This document shows, piece after piece, positions 1 through 6,726 of a DNA stretch of 13,059 nucleotides. Both the position numbers and the translations under genes were made by a program. Below the pieces are notes generated by a model. The model was not told the DNA's origin. It ran no database searches and saw only the letters and a program-made list of their open reading frames with translations. Source of the stretch: Solirubrobacterales bacterium (lineage in GTDB: Bacteria > Actinomycetota > Thermoleophilia > Solirubrobacterales > Solirubrobacteraceae); the NCBI GenBank assembly GCA_017354065.1, contig JAFMRN010000031.1:475-13533 (forward strand). Reading direction: 5' to 3'. The first letter of the stretch is position 1, and the number at the start of each line of letters is the position of its first letter.

Positions 1-37
1 GGCCGCGGCGCTCGGGGCTTCATTCCCGGCGTGACGC

Positions 38-43
38 TAGCCT
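38..43 (+). promoter_or_regulatory. Candidate -10 element (TAGCCT) for a leaderless start
   Basis: TAGCCT fits the TANNNT form of the sigma-70-type -10 box and ends 7 bases before the GTG at 51. Transcription would then begin at or next to the start codon, giving a leaderless mRNA, which is common in actinobacteria. No Shine-Dalgarno sequence and no convincing -35 box is visible. Such a short motif can occur by chance; support comes from similar spacing before several other genes in the window. Confidence 0.4.
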
Positions 44-50
44 GGGCGCC

Positions 51-272
51 GTGAGCACGACCCGAGAGCCTGAAGACCGTTCGGAGTGCACGCCGTGCCG
101 GGGTACCGGCCAGGTGAGCTCCAACAAGGGCGGCGCCGCCCAGACCATTACCTGCCCCTGGTGTGGGGGTACCGGGCGCTTCCAGTCAGAGCGCGACGCG
201 CAGGACTTCGCGCCCGTCGCTGAGACGCCTGCGCCTGACGCGCAGGAGTTGGCTCCCGCGGCCGACGCGTAA
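51..272 (+). CDS. Small double-CXXCXGXG zinc-finger-like protein
   Basis: A 73-residue protein with GTG start. It has two CXXCXGXG motifs, Cys13/Cys16 followed by GTG and Cys35/Cys38 followed by GTG, the arrangement found in the DnaJ zinc-binding domain, where paired motifs bind Zn and contact unfolded protein. Here there is no J domain and only one pair of motifs, so a single Zn site is the likely unit. The last 25 or so residues are an Ala/Pro/Asp/Glu-rich tail containing a repeated DAQ(D/E)(F/L)AP unit. It precedes aroC by 12 bases. Function unknown; a small zinc-ribbon protein, perhaps an RNA- or protein-binding accessory, is the safest reading. Confidence 0.7.
   Translation: MSTTREPEDRSECTPCRGTGQVSSNKGGAAQTITCPWCGGTGRFQSERDAQDFAPVAETPAPDAQELAPAADA
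195..247 (+). repeat. 11-bp direct repeat in the tail of the zinc-finger-like gene
   Basis: GACGCGCAGGA occurs at 195-205 and again at 237-247, 42 bases apart and in the same reading frame. It encodes the duplicated DAQ(D/E) part of the acidic C-terminal tail, so the tail probably grew by a small internal duplication. Confidence 0.6.
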
Positions 273-275
273 GCT
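270..275 (+). promoter_or_regulatory. Candidate internal -10 element (TAAGCT) before aroC
   Basis: TAAGCT overlaps the stop codon of the upstream small gene and lies 9 bases before the aroC ATG. The same hexamer sits 6 bases before the kinase gene at 7490. It could give aroC its own leaderless transcript. No clear -35 box is seen, and chance is a real alternative because the TAA is also the stop codon. Confidence 0.3.
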
Positions 276-284
276 TGGCCGCCC

Positions 285-1472
285 ATGACGTTGAAGCTCA
301 TCACCGCCGGGGAATCACACGGCCCGGGACTGACCACGATCGTTGAGGGCCTGCCCGCGGGCCTGGCGCTCGAGCAGGAGCGGATCAACCGCGATCTGGC
401 CCGGCGCCAGCTCGGTCACGGCCGCGGCGGGCGGATGAAGATTGAGACCGACAAGGCTGACGTGCGCTCAGGCGTCAGACACGGCCGCACGCTCGGCGGC
501 CCGGTGACGCTCGCTGTCGACAACCGCGACTACCAGAACTGGGAAGAGCGGATGAACCCCTGGCCGGTGGATGCGGACGTGCCCGAGGTGCACCTGCCGC
601 GTCCCGGCCACGCCGACCTGGTGGGCACGCAGAAGTACGGTCTCTCGGACGTACGCGACGTGCTGGAGCGCGCCTCCGCGCGCGAGACCGCCGCGCGCGT
701 GGCCGGCGGGGCGCTGGCCAAGGAGTTCCTGCGTGCCGTGGGTGTCGAGATCTACAGCCACGTGATCCAGATCACCGGCGTGCGCGCCCCCGACTACGGC
801 GTGCTGGGACCTGCCGATTTCAGCGCGGTCGATGACTCGCCGGTGCGCTGTCTGGACGCCGACGCGGCTCAGGCAATGGTCCAGGAGATCAACACGCTGC
901 GCAAGGCGAACGAGTCACTCGGCGGGGTCTTTGAGGTACGTGCTTTTGGTGTTGTCCCAGGGCTTGGCTCGCACGTCAGCTGGGAGGAGCGCCTGGATGG
1001 CCGGCTCTCCCAGGCGATCCTCAGCATCCAGGCGATGAAGGCCGTGGCGATCGGGGACGGGGTGGAGGTCGCTGGCCTGCCGGGCTCCGCCGCCCACGAC
1101 GAGATCTTCTACGACGAGGAGCGCGGCTACCACCGTGAGACCAACCACGCCGGCGGCGTGGAGGGCGGCATGACGAACGGCGATCCGGTGATCGTCCGGG
1201 GCTGGATGAAGCCGCTGCCGACCCTGACCAAGCCGCTGCGCTCGGTCGACATCGCCACGCACGAGCCGGCCGAAGCGCTGCGCGAGCGCACCGACTCCTG
1301 CACCGTGCCGGCCGCCGGCGTCGTCGGCGAGGCGATGGTCGCCTTTGTGCTCGCGGACGCCTACCGCAACAAGTTCGGCGGCGACCACATTGACGATGTC
1401 CGCGGTGCGGTCGACGCGTACCGCCGGCGCATCGGCTGGCCGGAGCTCGCGGCGTTGCAAAGCGCACGCTAG
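285..1472 (+). CDS. aroC: Chorismate synthase
   Basis: Converts 5-enolpyruvylshikimate-3-phosphate to chorismate, the last shikimate-pathway step, using reduced FMN; cytoplasmic. The 395-residue length is typical. Family motifs are present in order: GESHG near the N-terminus (residues 9-13), RHGRTLGGP around residue 65, the long conserved block RPGHADLVGTQKYG through RASARETAARVA (about 106-140), NHAGGVEGGMTNG near 287-299, and RTDSCTVPAAGVV near 335-350. ATG start at 285 leaves almost no N-terminal extension before the ITAGESHG core, supporting it. Its TAG stop shares one base with the GTG of the next gene, so the two are translationally coupled. Confidence 0.97.
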   Translation: MTLKLITAGESHGPGLTTIVEGLPAGLALEQERINRDLARRQLGHGRGGRMKIETDKADVRSGVRHGRTLGGPVTLAVDNRDYQNWEERMNPWPVDADVPEVHLPRPGHADLVGTQKYGLSDVRDVLERASARETAARVAGGALAKEFLRAVGVEIYSHVIQITGVRAPDYGVLGPADFSAVDDSPVRCLDADAAQAMVQEINTLRKANESLGGVFEVRAFGVVPGLGSHVSWEERLDGRLSQAILSIQAMKAVAIGDGVEVAGLPGSAAHDEIFYDEERGYHRETNHAGGVEGGMTNGDPVIVRGWMKPLPTLTKPLRSVDIATHEPAEALRERTDSCTVPAAGVVGEAMVAFVLADAYRNKFGGDHIDDVRGAVDAYRRRIGWPELAALQSAR

Positions 1473-3037
1473 TGGCGACTAAGCGAGCATCAAAGCTCGT
1501 CCTGGTCGGCTTCATGGGCGCCGGCAAGTCGACCGCTGCACGCGCGCTGGGGCCCGACAGCGTCGACGTCGACCACGAGATCGAGCGCCGCGACGGCCGC
1601 AGGGTCGCGGAGATCTTCAACGCCGAGGGTGAGCAGGCGTTCCGGCGGCTGGAGGAGACCACGACGCTGGAGCTGCTGGGACGCCCGGACGTGCACGTGC
1701 TGGCCCTCGGTGGCGGCGCGTTGGGATCGGCTGCGATCCGCCAGGCGCTGGAGCCCCACACGGTGATCTGGCTCGACATAGACCCCGATCTCGCCTGGCG
1801 GCGCGTGCACGGGGGTTCGACCACAACCAAGCGTCCGCTGGCCGCCGACCAGAACCGCTTCTTCTCACTGCACGCACAGCGCCAGGCCGAATATGAGGCC
1901 GCGGCGGACGTGGTGGTTCCGGCCACGCGTGCGCGGGACATCCCCAGGGTCGTCCAGAGCCTGGCGGGGCTGCCCGAACCGGGAGCGGGCCCCGGCCAGG
2001 TCAAGACTCTGTGGGCGGCCGGCTCAAGCGGCGACTACCCCGTCCACATCGGCCGCGGCCTGCTGACCCAGACCGAGTACTGGCCCGCGCAGCTGGAGGG
2101 GCGCCGCGTGGTGGTGGCCGACTACAACTCGGCGCGGCACTACAGCGACCATCTGGCGCCGTTCCTGGCCGACATCCGGATCATGCCCGGTGAGCAGTCG
2201 AAGACGATCGCCCACGCGGAGATCGTCTGGACGGAGATGGCGCGCAACGGCGTGACGCGCGCCGACGTGGTCGCAGCGCTCGGCGGCGGGGTCGTCGGTG
2301 ACCTCGCGGGGTTCTGTGCCGCGACGTATCAGCGGGGGATCGCCGTTGTGCAGATCCCGACGACGCTCGTCGCCCAGGTCGACTCGGCCTACGGCGGCAA
2401 GACCGGTGTCGACCTGGCGGAGGCAAAGAACTACGTTGGCGCCTACCACCCGCCCGCCGCCGTGATCGTGGACCCGACGACGCTGCGCACGCTGCCCCCG
2501 GAGGAGCTGGCGGCCGGTTACGCGGAGGTCGTCAAGACCGCGCTGATCGCCGGGGGCACGCTGTGGGACCAGGTCGCCGCCGGTGCCCCACCGGCCGACG
2601 CCGAGGTGATCACCAACTGCGCGCTGACCAAGCTGCGTGTCGTGGCTCAGGATGAGCGCGACGGCGGCCCCCGTCAGCTGCTGAACCTCGGGCACACGAT
2701 CGGGCACGCGCTGGAGACCGTCACCGGGTATGCGCGGTTCCGCCACGGTGAGGCGGTCGGCCTGGGGCTGTTGGCGGCACTGCGGCTGTCCGGTGCCGAC
2801 GCGCTGCGCGATCAGGTCGCCGAGCTGCTGGATCTGGCGGGCCTGCCGACGCACGCTGGCGCCGACCTCGATCCCGAGCAGGTGATCTTCGCCACCGCAC
2901 GCGACAAGAAGCGCGTGGGGGAGGGCCCCACGCCGTTTGTGCTGTGCCCTGAGCCCGGCGCGGCCGCGTACGGACAGACCGTCAGCCCGGCGGACCTGCG
3001 TCGTGCCGTCAACGAGCTGATTAGTGTGCCGCGCTGA
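1472..3037 (+). CDS. aroKB: Bifunctional shikimate kinase / 3-dehydroquinate synthase
   Basis: One 521-residue protein carrying two shikimate-pathway enzymes that are separate in most bacteria. Residues about 8-165 are shikimate kinase (ATP plus shikimate to shikimate 3-phosphate): Walker A GFMGAGKST with Lys19, substrate residues Asp34 and Arg58, Gly80-82, and lid Arg121. Residues about 179-521 are dehydroquinate synthase (DAHP to 3-dehydroquinate, NAD and Zn dependent): GGGVVGDLAGF near 271-281, Asn405, and Zn ligands Glu352, His408 and His425. A short Gly/Pro-rich linker (about 166-178) joins them. All key residues are intact, so both halves should work. GTG start overlaps the aroC stop by one base; the TGA shares a base with the aroQ ATG. 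The reading frame is open throughout, so this is a true fusion. Confidence 0.95.
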   Translation: MATKRASKLVLVGFMGAGKSTAARALGPDSVDVDHEIERRDGRRVAEIFNAEGEQAFRRLEETTTLELLGRPDVHVLALGGGALGSAAIRQALEPHTVIWLDIDPDLAWRRVHGGSTTTKRPLAADQNRFFSLHAQRQAEYEAAADVVVPATRARDIPRVVQSLAGLPEPGAGPGQVKTLWAAGSSGDYPVHIGRGLLTQTEYWPAQLEGRRVVVADYNSARHYSDHLAPFLADIRIMPGEQSKTIAHAEIVWTEMARNGVTRADVVAALGGGVVGDLAGFCAATYQRGIAVVQIPTTLVAQVDSAYGGKTGVDLAEAKNYVGAYHPPAAVIVDPTTLRTLPPEELAAGYAEVVKTALIAGGTLWDQVAAGAPPADAEVITNCALTKLRVVAQDERDGGPRQLLNLGHTIGHALETVTGYARFRHGEAVGLGLLAALRLSGADALRDQVAELLDLAGLPTHAGADLDPEQVIFATARDKKRVGEGPTPFVLCPEPGAAAYGQTVSPADLRRAVNELISVPR

Positions 3038-3483
3038 TGTGGGGGTCTGCGCGGATCGAGCTGCTGCACGGGGTCAACCTCGACCAGCTGGGCAGCCGCG
3101 ACCCGACCCACTACGGATCGCTGACCCTGACCCAGCTCGAAGCCGGCGTGCGCCAGTACGCGGCCGCACGCGGCTTTCAGCTGTCCTGCTTCCAGACCAA
3201 CCATGAGGGCGTCTACGTCGAGCGTCTGCACGCCGCCCGTGACAGCGTCAAGGGCCTGATTCTGAACCCGGGCGCCTGGACCCACTACTCCTACGCGATC
3301 CGCGACGCGCTGGAGCTGACCGGGCTGCCGGCGGTCGAGGTGCACCTCTCCGACGTGCAGGAGCGTGAGGAGTTCAGGCGCCACTCGGTGATCGGCGAAC
3401 TGTGCGTGGCGACGGTTGCCGGCAAGGGGGTAGACGGATACGTTGAGGCGGTTGAGATCTTGGCCAAGGAGATGAGTTCGTGA
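3037..3483 (+). CDS. aroQ: 3-dehydroquinate dehydratase, type II
   Basis: Dehydrates 3-dehydroquinate to 3-dehydroshikimate; the 148-residue size is that of the dodecameric type II enzyme. Arg21 and Tyr26 (RDPTHYG), Asn77, His83 (LNPGAWTH), His103 (VEVHLSD) and Arg114 (EEFRRHS) lie where the catalytic and binding residues of the M. tuberculosis enzyme fall, with a constant offset of two. The usual N-terminal GPNLNLLG motif is altered to GVNLDQLG, and the usual HxSN is HLSD, so it is a divergent but apparently active member. The ATG overlaps the aroKB stop by one base and the stop overlaps the next start by four. Confidence 0.95.
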   Translation: MWGSARIELLHGVNLDQLGSRDPTHYGSLTLTQLEAGVRQYAAARGFQLSCFQTNHEGVYVERLHAARDSVKGLILNPGAWTHYSYAIRDALELTGLPAVEVHLSDVQEREEFRRHSVIGELCVATVAGKGVDGYVEAVEILAKEMSS

Positions 3484-4589
3484 GCACAACAACGCCGGGC
3501 ATCGCTGGGCGCGCCGACGCGCTCCTGGGCCTGTTTGACGGGCCCGGCATAGACCTGCTGCTGGTCTCAGAGCTGGTCAACGTCAGGTACCTGACCGGGT
3601 ACACGGGCTCCAACGGAATCGCCCTGATCGGCCCCGACAAGCTGGCCTTCGTCACTGACTTCCGCTACGTCGAACAGGCCGCGGCTGAGGTCGATCAGCG
3701 GTTTGAGCGCTTCCATACTGCGGGCGCGGTCGACCTGACCAAGAAGCTGCCCGAGCTGCTCGGTTCCGCTCCGCTCCGGCTGGGTTTTGACGAGGAACAC
3801 ACCTCCGTGGGCGCCCACCGGCGCCTGGCCGAGCTGCTCGGCCCGCAGGTGACCCTCGTTCCTGCCGGCGGCCTGGTGGAGGAGCTGCGCCGGCGCAAGG
3901 ACGCTGAGGAGATAGCGGCGATCGCGGCCGCCCAGCAGCTCGCCGACGCCGCCTTTGAGGCGCTGGTATCCAAACCGATCATCGGCCGGACCGAGCGCGA
4001 GCTGGCGCTGGAGCTGGAACAGGACATGCGGTTGCGGGGCGCCAGCGCGCCATCCTTCGATTCGATCATCGCCGGCGGTCCCCACGGTGCGCTGCCGCAC
4101 GCGAGCCCGCGCGACGTGGCGATCGAGTCCGGCCAGCTGGTGGTGATCGACTGGGGCGCGATGCTCGACGGTTATGCCTCGGACTGCACCCGCACCGTCG
4201 CCGCGGGGGAGATCTCTGACCGGGCGCGCGACGCCTATGAGCTCGTGTTGCGAGCCCAGGTCAGCGCTCTTGATGCGGTCCGGCCCGGCGCGGACTGCAA
4301 CGCCGTGGACAAGGTCGCCCGCGACATCATCACCGCCGCGGGGCACGGTGAGCACTTCGGCCACGGGCTCGGGCACGGCGTGGGGCTCGAGGTGCATGAG
4401 TCGCCGACCTTGTCGCTGCGGGTCGCACCGGGCGCTGACAAGCTGGCTGTCGATGACATCGTCACCGTTGAACCCGGCGTGTACCTGCCGGGGGAGTTCG
4501 GGATCCGGATCGAGGACCTGGTGGTCGTGACCGACGGGGCGCCGCGGGTGCTGACCTCGGTGCCGAAGGCGCTGCGGGTCGTGGACTGA
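3480..4589 (+). CDS. pepQ: Xaa-Pro aminopeptidase / M24 metallopeptidase
   Basis: A 369-residue M24-family peptidase that probably removes N-terminal residues preceding proline, in the cytoplasm. The N-terminal creatinase-type domain covers about 1-135 and the pita-bread catalytic domain about 140-369. The five metal ligands are visible: Asp224 (DWGA), Asp235 (SDCTRT), His299 (GLGHGVG), Glu331 (VEPGVYL) and Glu345 (RIEDL); His207 in LPHASP fits the substrate-binding His. GTG start overlaps the aroQ stop in a GTGA arrangement. A pepQ-like gene between aroQ and efp is standard actinobacterial synteny. Aminopeptidase versus dipeptidase activity cannot be told from sequence alone, so the symbol follows the usual actinobacterial name. 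Confidence 0.92.
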   Translation: MSTTTPGIAGRADALLGLFDGPGIDLLLVSELVNVRYLTGYTGSNGIALIGPDKLAFVTDFRYVEQAAAEVDQRFERFHTAGAVDLTKKLPELLGSAPLRLGFDEEHTSVGAHRRLAELLGPQVTLVPAGGLVEELRRRKDAEEIAAIAAAQQLADAAFEALVSKPIIGRTERELALELEQDMRLRGASAPSFDSIIAGGPHGALPHASPRDVAIESGQLVVIDWGAMLDGYASDCTRTVAAGEISDRARDAYELVLRAQVSALDAVRPGADCNAVDKVARDIITAAGHGEHFGHGLGHGVGLEVHESPTLSLRVAPGADKLAVDDIVTVEPGVYLPGEFGIRIEDLVVVTDGAPRVLTSVPKALRVVD

Positions 4590-4593
4590 GCGG

Positions 4594-5137
4594 ATGCCTG
4601 ACGACTGGGTCCGACAGTGGGGTGGCCCGGTGCTGCACATGCCCGCGCGGGCGGTCACCAGCTTCGACGACCTGATCGTCGGGCGGGCACGGCGACTCTC
4701 AAGGCTGCTGGTGCGTGGTGCGCCATCACGGCGCGGGGCTCGCCGCGACCCAGGTCGGAAGTCTGCTGGCGATGTTCGCCTACCGGGAGCACCCGGAGGA
4801 CGACGCCCAAGTGCTTGTGAACCCGCGGGTCGTCTGGGCTTCTGCTGAGCGGAGGGCTTTCGTGGAGGGCTGTCTCAGCTTCAACACGGTCCTGGTCGAA
4901 GTTGAGCGCCCCGCGGCGGTGGCGGTGGCCGGCCAGAACCCGCACGGCGATGGCATCCGGATCGAGGCCGAGGGGTACCTCGCGAGCCTGCTCCAGCACG
5001 AGATCGATCATCTCAACGGGGTCCTCACGCTCGACCGTGCAACCGCGGCGGAGCGTCGGCGTGTGGTCGCCGCGTTGTCAGGTCAACAGCGTCATCAGAA
5101 CTTGACAGCCTCCGAGACTCCAATACGACCGATCTGA
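4594..5137 (+). pseudogene. def: Peptide deformylase, frame-broken by a 7-bp tandem repeat
   Basis: Peptide deformylase removes the formyl group from the N-terminal Met of new proteins. The ATG at 4594 opens a frame with the typical N-terminus (VLHMPARAVTSFDDL), but that frame runs out at 4848 without catalytic motifs. The catalytic part is in another frame: GAGLAATQVG (motif 1), EGCLS (motif 2, Cys metal ligand) and QHEIDH (motif 3, two His ligands and catalytic Glu), ending at 5137. The frames meet at a perfect tandem TGGTGCG repeat (4709-4722). Deleting one copy gives a continuous 178-residue protein, joining LLVR directly to HHGAGLAA with the same spacing as in the E. coli enzyme. The catalytic half could only be made alone from GTGs at 4715 or 4718, which would lack the N-terminal strands. 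Either a recent natural mutation or an assembly error. It lies 4 bases after pepQ, in the same operon. Confidence 0.88.
4709..4722 (+). repeat. Perfect 7-bp tandem duplication causing the deformylase frameshift
   Basis: TGGTGCG occurs twice back to back (4709-4715 and 4716-4722). Seven bases shift the frame by one, exactly the shift between the N-terminal and catalytic reading frames of the deformylase. This is the signature of a replication-slippage duplication. Confidence 0.9.
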
Positions 5138-5146
5138 GTCAGCGAT

Positions 5147-5179
5147 GCGAGAAAGGGTCACATATGGACCCTTTCTCGC
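5147..5179 (+). terminator. 13-bp perfect hairpin between the aro operon and efp
   Basis: GCGAGAAAGGGTC (5147-5159) is followed by a 7-base loop and its exact reverse complement (5167-5179). It starts 10 bases after the deformylase stop and lies upstream of the efp promoter, the right place for a terminator of the aro operon. There is no T-run after it, so it is either a U-tract-less terminator of the kind proposed in actinobacteria, an RNA-stability element, or a protein-binding palindrome. Confidence 0.6.
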
Positions 5180-5228
5180 CACGAAGATTCCGGTGTATTG
5201 CAGGACCCGAAACCGGGCTTAGCAAAAC

Positions 5229-5256
5229 GTGACAAAAGTCGCAGCGCAACTACACT
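5229..5256 (+). promoter_or_regulatory. Promoter of efp (GTGACA - 16 bp - TACACT)
   Basis: GTGACA at 5229-5234 resembles the TTGACA -35 box and TACACT at 5251-5256 the TATAAT -10 box, with a 16-base spacer. The efp ATG is only 11 bases beyond the -10 box, so the expected transcript starts within a few bases of the codon. No Shine-Dalgarno sequence precedes the ATG, consistent with a leaderless or near-leaderless mRNA. Confidence 0.6.
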
Positions 5257-5267
5257 GAGCCTCCGCC

Positions 5268-5831
5268 ATGAGCATCTCGACCAACCAATTCAAGAACGGG
5301 AACCACATAGAGGTCGACGGAACCGTCTTCAAGATCCTCGAGTTCCAGCACGTGAAGCCCGGCAAGGGCGGCGCGTTTGTCCGCACGAAGCTGAAGCGGG
5401 CGGCGGACGGGAACGTGATCGACAAGACCTTCCGCGCGGGTGAGAAGTTCCGGGCGGTTCGTACCGAGGTGCGCAAGATGCAGTTCCTCTACAAGGACGG
5501 GACCGACGCGCACTTCATGGACACCGAGTCCTATGACCAGGTGCAGATCCCGGAGGAGGCGCTGAAGGACCCGCTGCGGTGGCTGCGCGACTCCGATGAG
5601 GTCGAGGTCCTCTACATCGACGAGAACCCCTCAGACGTGCAGCTGCCGAGCGCGCTGGACTTCGAGGTGACCCACACCGAGCCGGGTTTGCGCGGTGATA
5701 CGGCCTCCGGCGGGGGCGCCAAGCCCGCGACGATCGAGACCGGCGCCAGCATCCAGGTGCCCCTGTTCGTGAACATCGGCGACAAGATCCGTGTCGACAC
5801 GCGCACGGGCGAGTACGTCAGCCGGGCCTGA
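5268..5831 (+). CDS. efp: Translation elongation factor P
   Basis: EF-P binds the ribosome between the P and E sites and relieves stalling at proline runs. The 187-residue length and three-domain layout fit: KOW-like domain (about 1-62), a central OB domain (about 65-128) and a C-terminal OB domain ending in the family signature VPLFVNIGDKIRVDTRTGEY. The loop that reaches the peptidyl-transferase centre reads HVKPGKGGAF, with Lys33 at the position that is lysylated in E. coli. No modification enzyme is encoded in this window. The ATG start is the first in frame and matches the usual N-terminus. It is followed after one base by nusB, as in other actinobacteria. Confidence 0.96.
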   Translation: MSISTNQFKNGNHIEVDGTVFKILEFQHVKPGKGGAFVRTKLKRAADGNVIDKTFRAGEKFRAVRTEVRKMQFLYKDGTDAHFMDTESYDQVQIPEEALKDPLRWLRDSDEVEVLYIDENPSDVQLPSALDFEVTHTEPGLRGDTASGGGAKPATIETGASIQVPLFVNIGDKIRVDTRTGEYVSRA

Positions 5832-5832
5832 C

Positions 5833-6231
5833 TTGGCATCACGAACAGAGCAGCGCCGCGCAGCCGTCTGGGCCCTCTATCAGAGCGATTTGCTCGACCG
5901 CCCGCTCGATTTCTCGTCTGAGACCCACCGCTTCACGAAGGAGCTGGCCGCGGCCGTCCGCGCCGAGCAGGACGAATTGGATCTCCTGATCCGGAGATAT
6001 TCCAAGGGCTGGACGCTCGGCCGGATCGCGCCGCTGGAGCGCTCGATCCTCCGCGTCGCGCTGTTGGAGATCACAAAACCCGGCCAGGTTGCAGGGGAAA
6101 CGCCGATTCCGCCGGAAGGCGCGATCGATGAGGCGGTTGAGACCGCCAAGCAGTTCTGCGGCGCTGAGGCGCCGAAATTCATCAACGGAGTTCTGGCAGC
6201 TGCATTGCGCGACGTGCAATCTGCGGCATAG
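5833..6231 (+). CDS. nusB: Transcription antitermination factor NusB
   Basis: NusB, with NusE (ribosomal protein S10), binds boxA RNA and supports antitermination of rRNA transcription. The 132-residue all-helical protein has the family features: RTEQRRAAVWALYQSD at the start, GWTLGRIAPLERSILRVALLEI in the middle, and AIDEAVETAKQFCGAEAPKFINGVL near the end. I chose TTG at 5833, one base after the efp stop, because it leaves only a few residues before the conserved R-x-x-A-V-x-A-L-Y core. A GTG at 5791 in the same frame would overlap efp by 41 bases and add a low-complexity tail. Coupled to efp, so both are probably driven by the efp promoter. Confidence 0.93.
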   Translation: MASRTEQRRAAVWALYQSDLLDRPLDFSSETHRFTKELAAAVRAEQDELDLLIRRYSKGWTLGRIAPLERSILRVALLEITKPGQVAGETPIPPEGAIDEAVETAKQFCGAEAPKFINGVLAAALRDVQSAA

Positions 6232-6249
6232 TTAGAGACACTGCGCGCG

Positions 6250-6705
6250 ATGAGCTACACCGCCGATTCGGGCCGCCGCCAAATCATTGATGACGCCGTA
6301 GTTGCCGCCAACGCGCTGGGGGATGCCCTGGCAGCGTTGGGAGAGGCCTACGAGCTGCTGGAAGAACACGAGGCTGACCGCATGGAAGACACGGTCTTCA
6401 AGCCCACGCAGGCCGCCTACGGCCAGCTCAAGCGCACGCTCACCGAGTTCGCTGAGCGCTACGGGCTGACGGGCCCGAACTTCCGGAACTCGGCCGTGCC
6501 GGCCCCGACGGACCCCCAGACGACGCTTGATCGCGTTTCCGACCAGGTCCAGGGCGCCGAAGACGCGCTCGCCGAGCTGCAGGACACCCTGCTGCCGGTT
6601 GAGGTCGGCGATCCCGAGTTGCGTGCGGGTCTGGCGCGCACCCGCACGCTGGTCGGTCCCGTCCCGGCCGCCGCGGGCGAGCTGATGCGGAACCTCGGCC
6701 GCTGA
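6250..6705 (+). CDS. Uncharacterised alpha-helical protein
   Basis: A 151-residue acidic protein that I do not recognise. It is predicted to be mostly helical: residues about 9-45 and 50-72 form amphipathic heptad-like stretches rich in Ala, Leu and Glu, then a Pro-rich joint (about 75-92, AVPAPTDPQ), then another helical stretch (about 93-150). There is no signal peptide, membrane segment or cysteine. Codon use and third-position GC match the neighbours, and the ATG lies 18 bases after the nusB stop, so it is likely real and in the efp-nusB unit. Position next to nusB and a LOG-family gene suggests a housekeeping lineage-specific protein, nothing firmer. Confidence 0.75.
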   Translation: MSYTADSGRRQIIDDAVVAANALGDALAALGEAYELLEEHEADRMEDTVFKPTQAAYGQLKRTLTEFAERYGLTGPNFRNSAVPAPTDPQTTLDRVSDQVQGAEDALAELQDTLLPVEVGDPELRAGLARTRTLVGPVPAAAGELMRNLGR

Positions 6706-6726
6706 CGCGGCGCAGCACTGAGCGCT

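Noticed and set aside
1021..2004. 327-residue open frame on the - strand
   Set aside because: Opposite aroC and aroKB; Arg/Ser/Pro-rich product typical of reverse reading of GC-rich codons.
3567..4658. 363-residue open frame on the - strand
   Set aside because: Exactly opposite the M24 peptidase, whose five metal ligands are intact; the reverse product is low complexity without motifs.
4680..4730. Programmed ribosomal frameshift in the deformylase gene
   Set aside because: No slippery run of the usual kind is seen at the junction, deformylases are not known to use frameshifting, and the perfect 7-bp tandem repeat explains both the shift and the length.
5791..5832. GTG at 5791 as the nusB start
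   Set aside because: It would overlap efp by 41 bases and add a Ser/Arg/Ala stretch not expected in NusB; the TTG at 5833 fits the family N-terminus and the one-base spacing.
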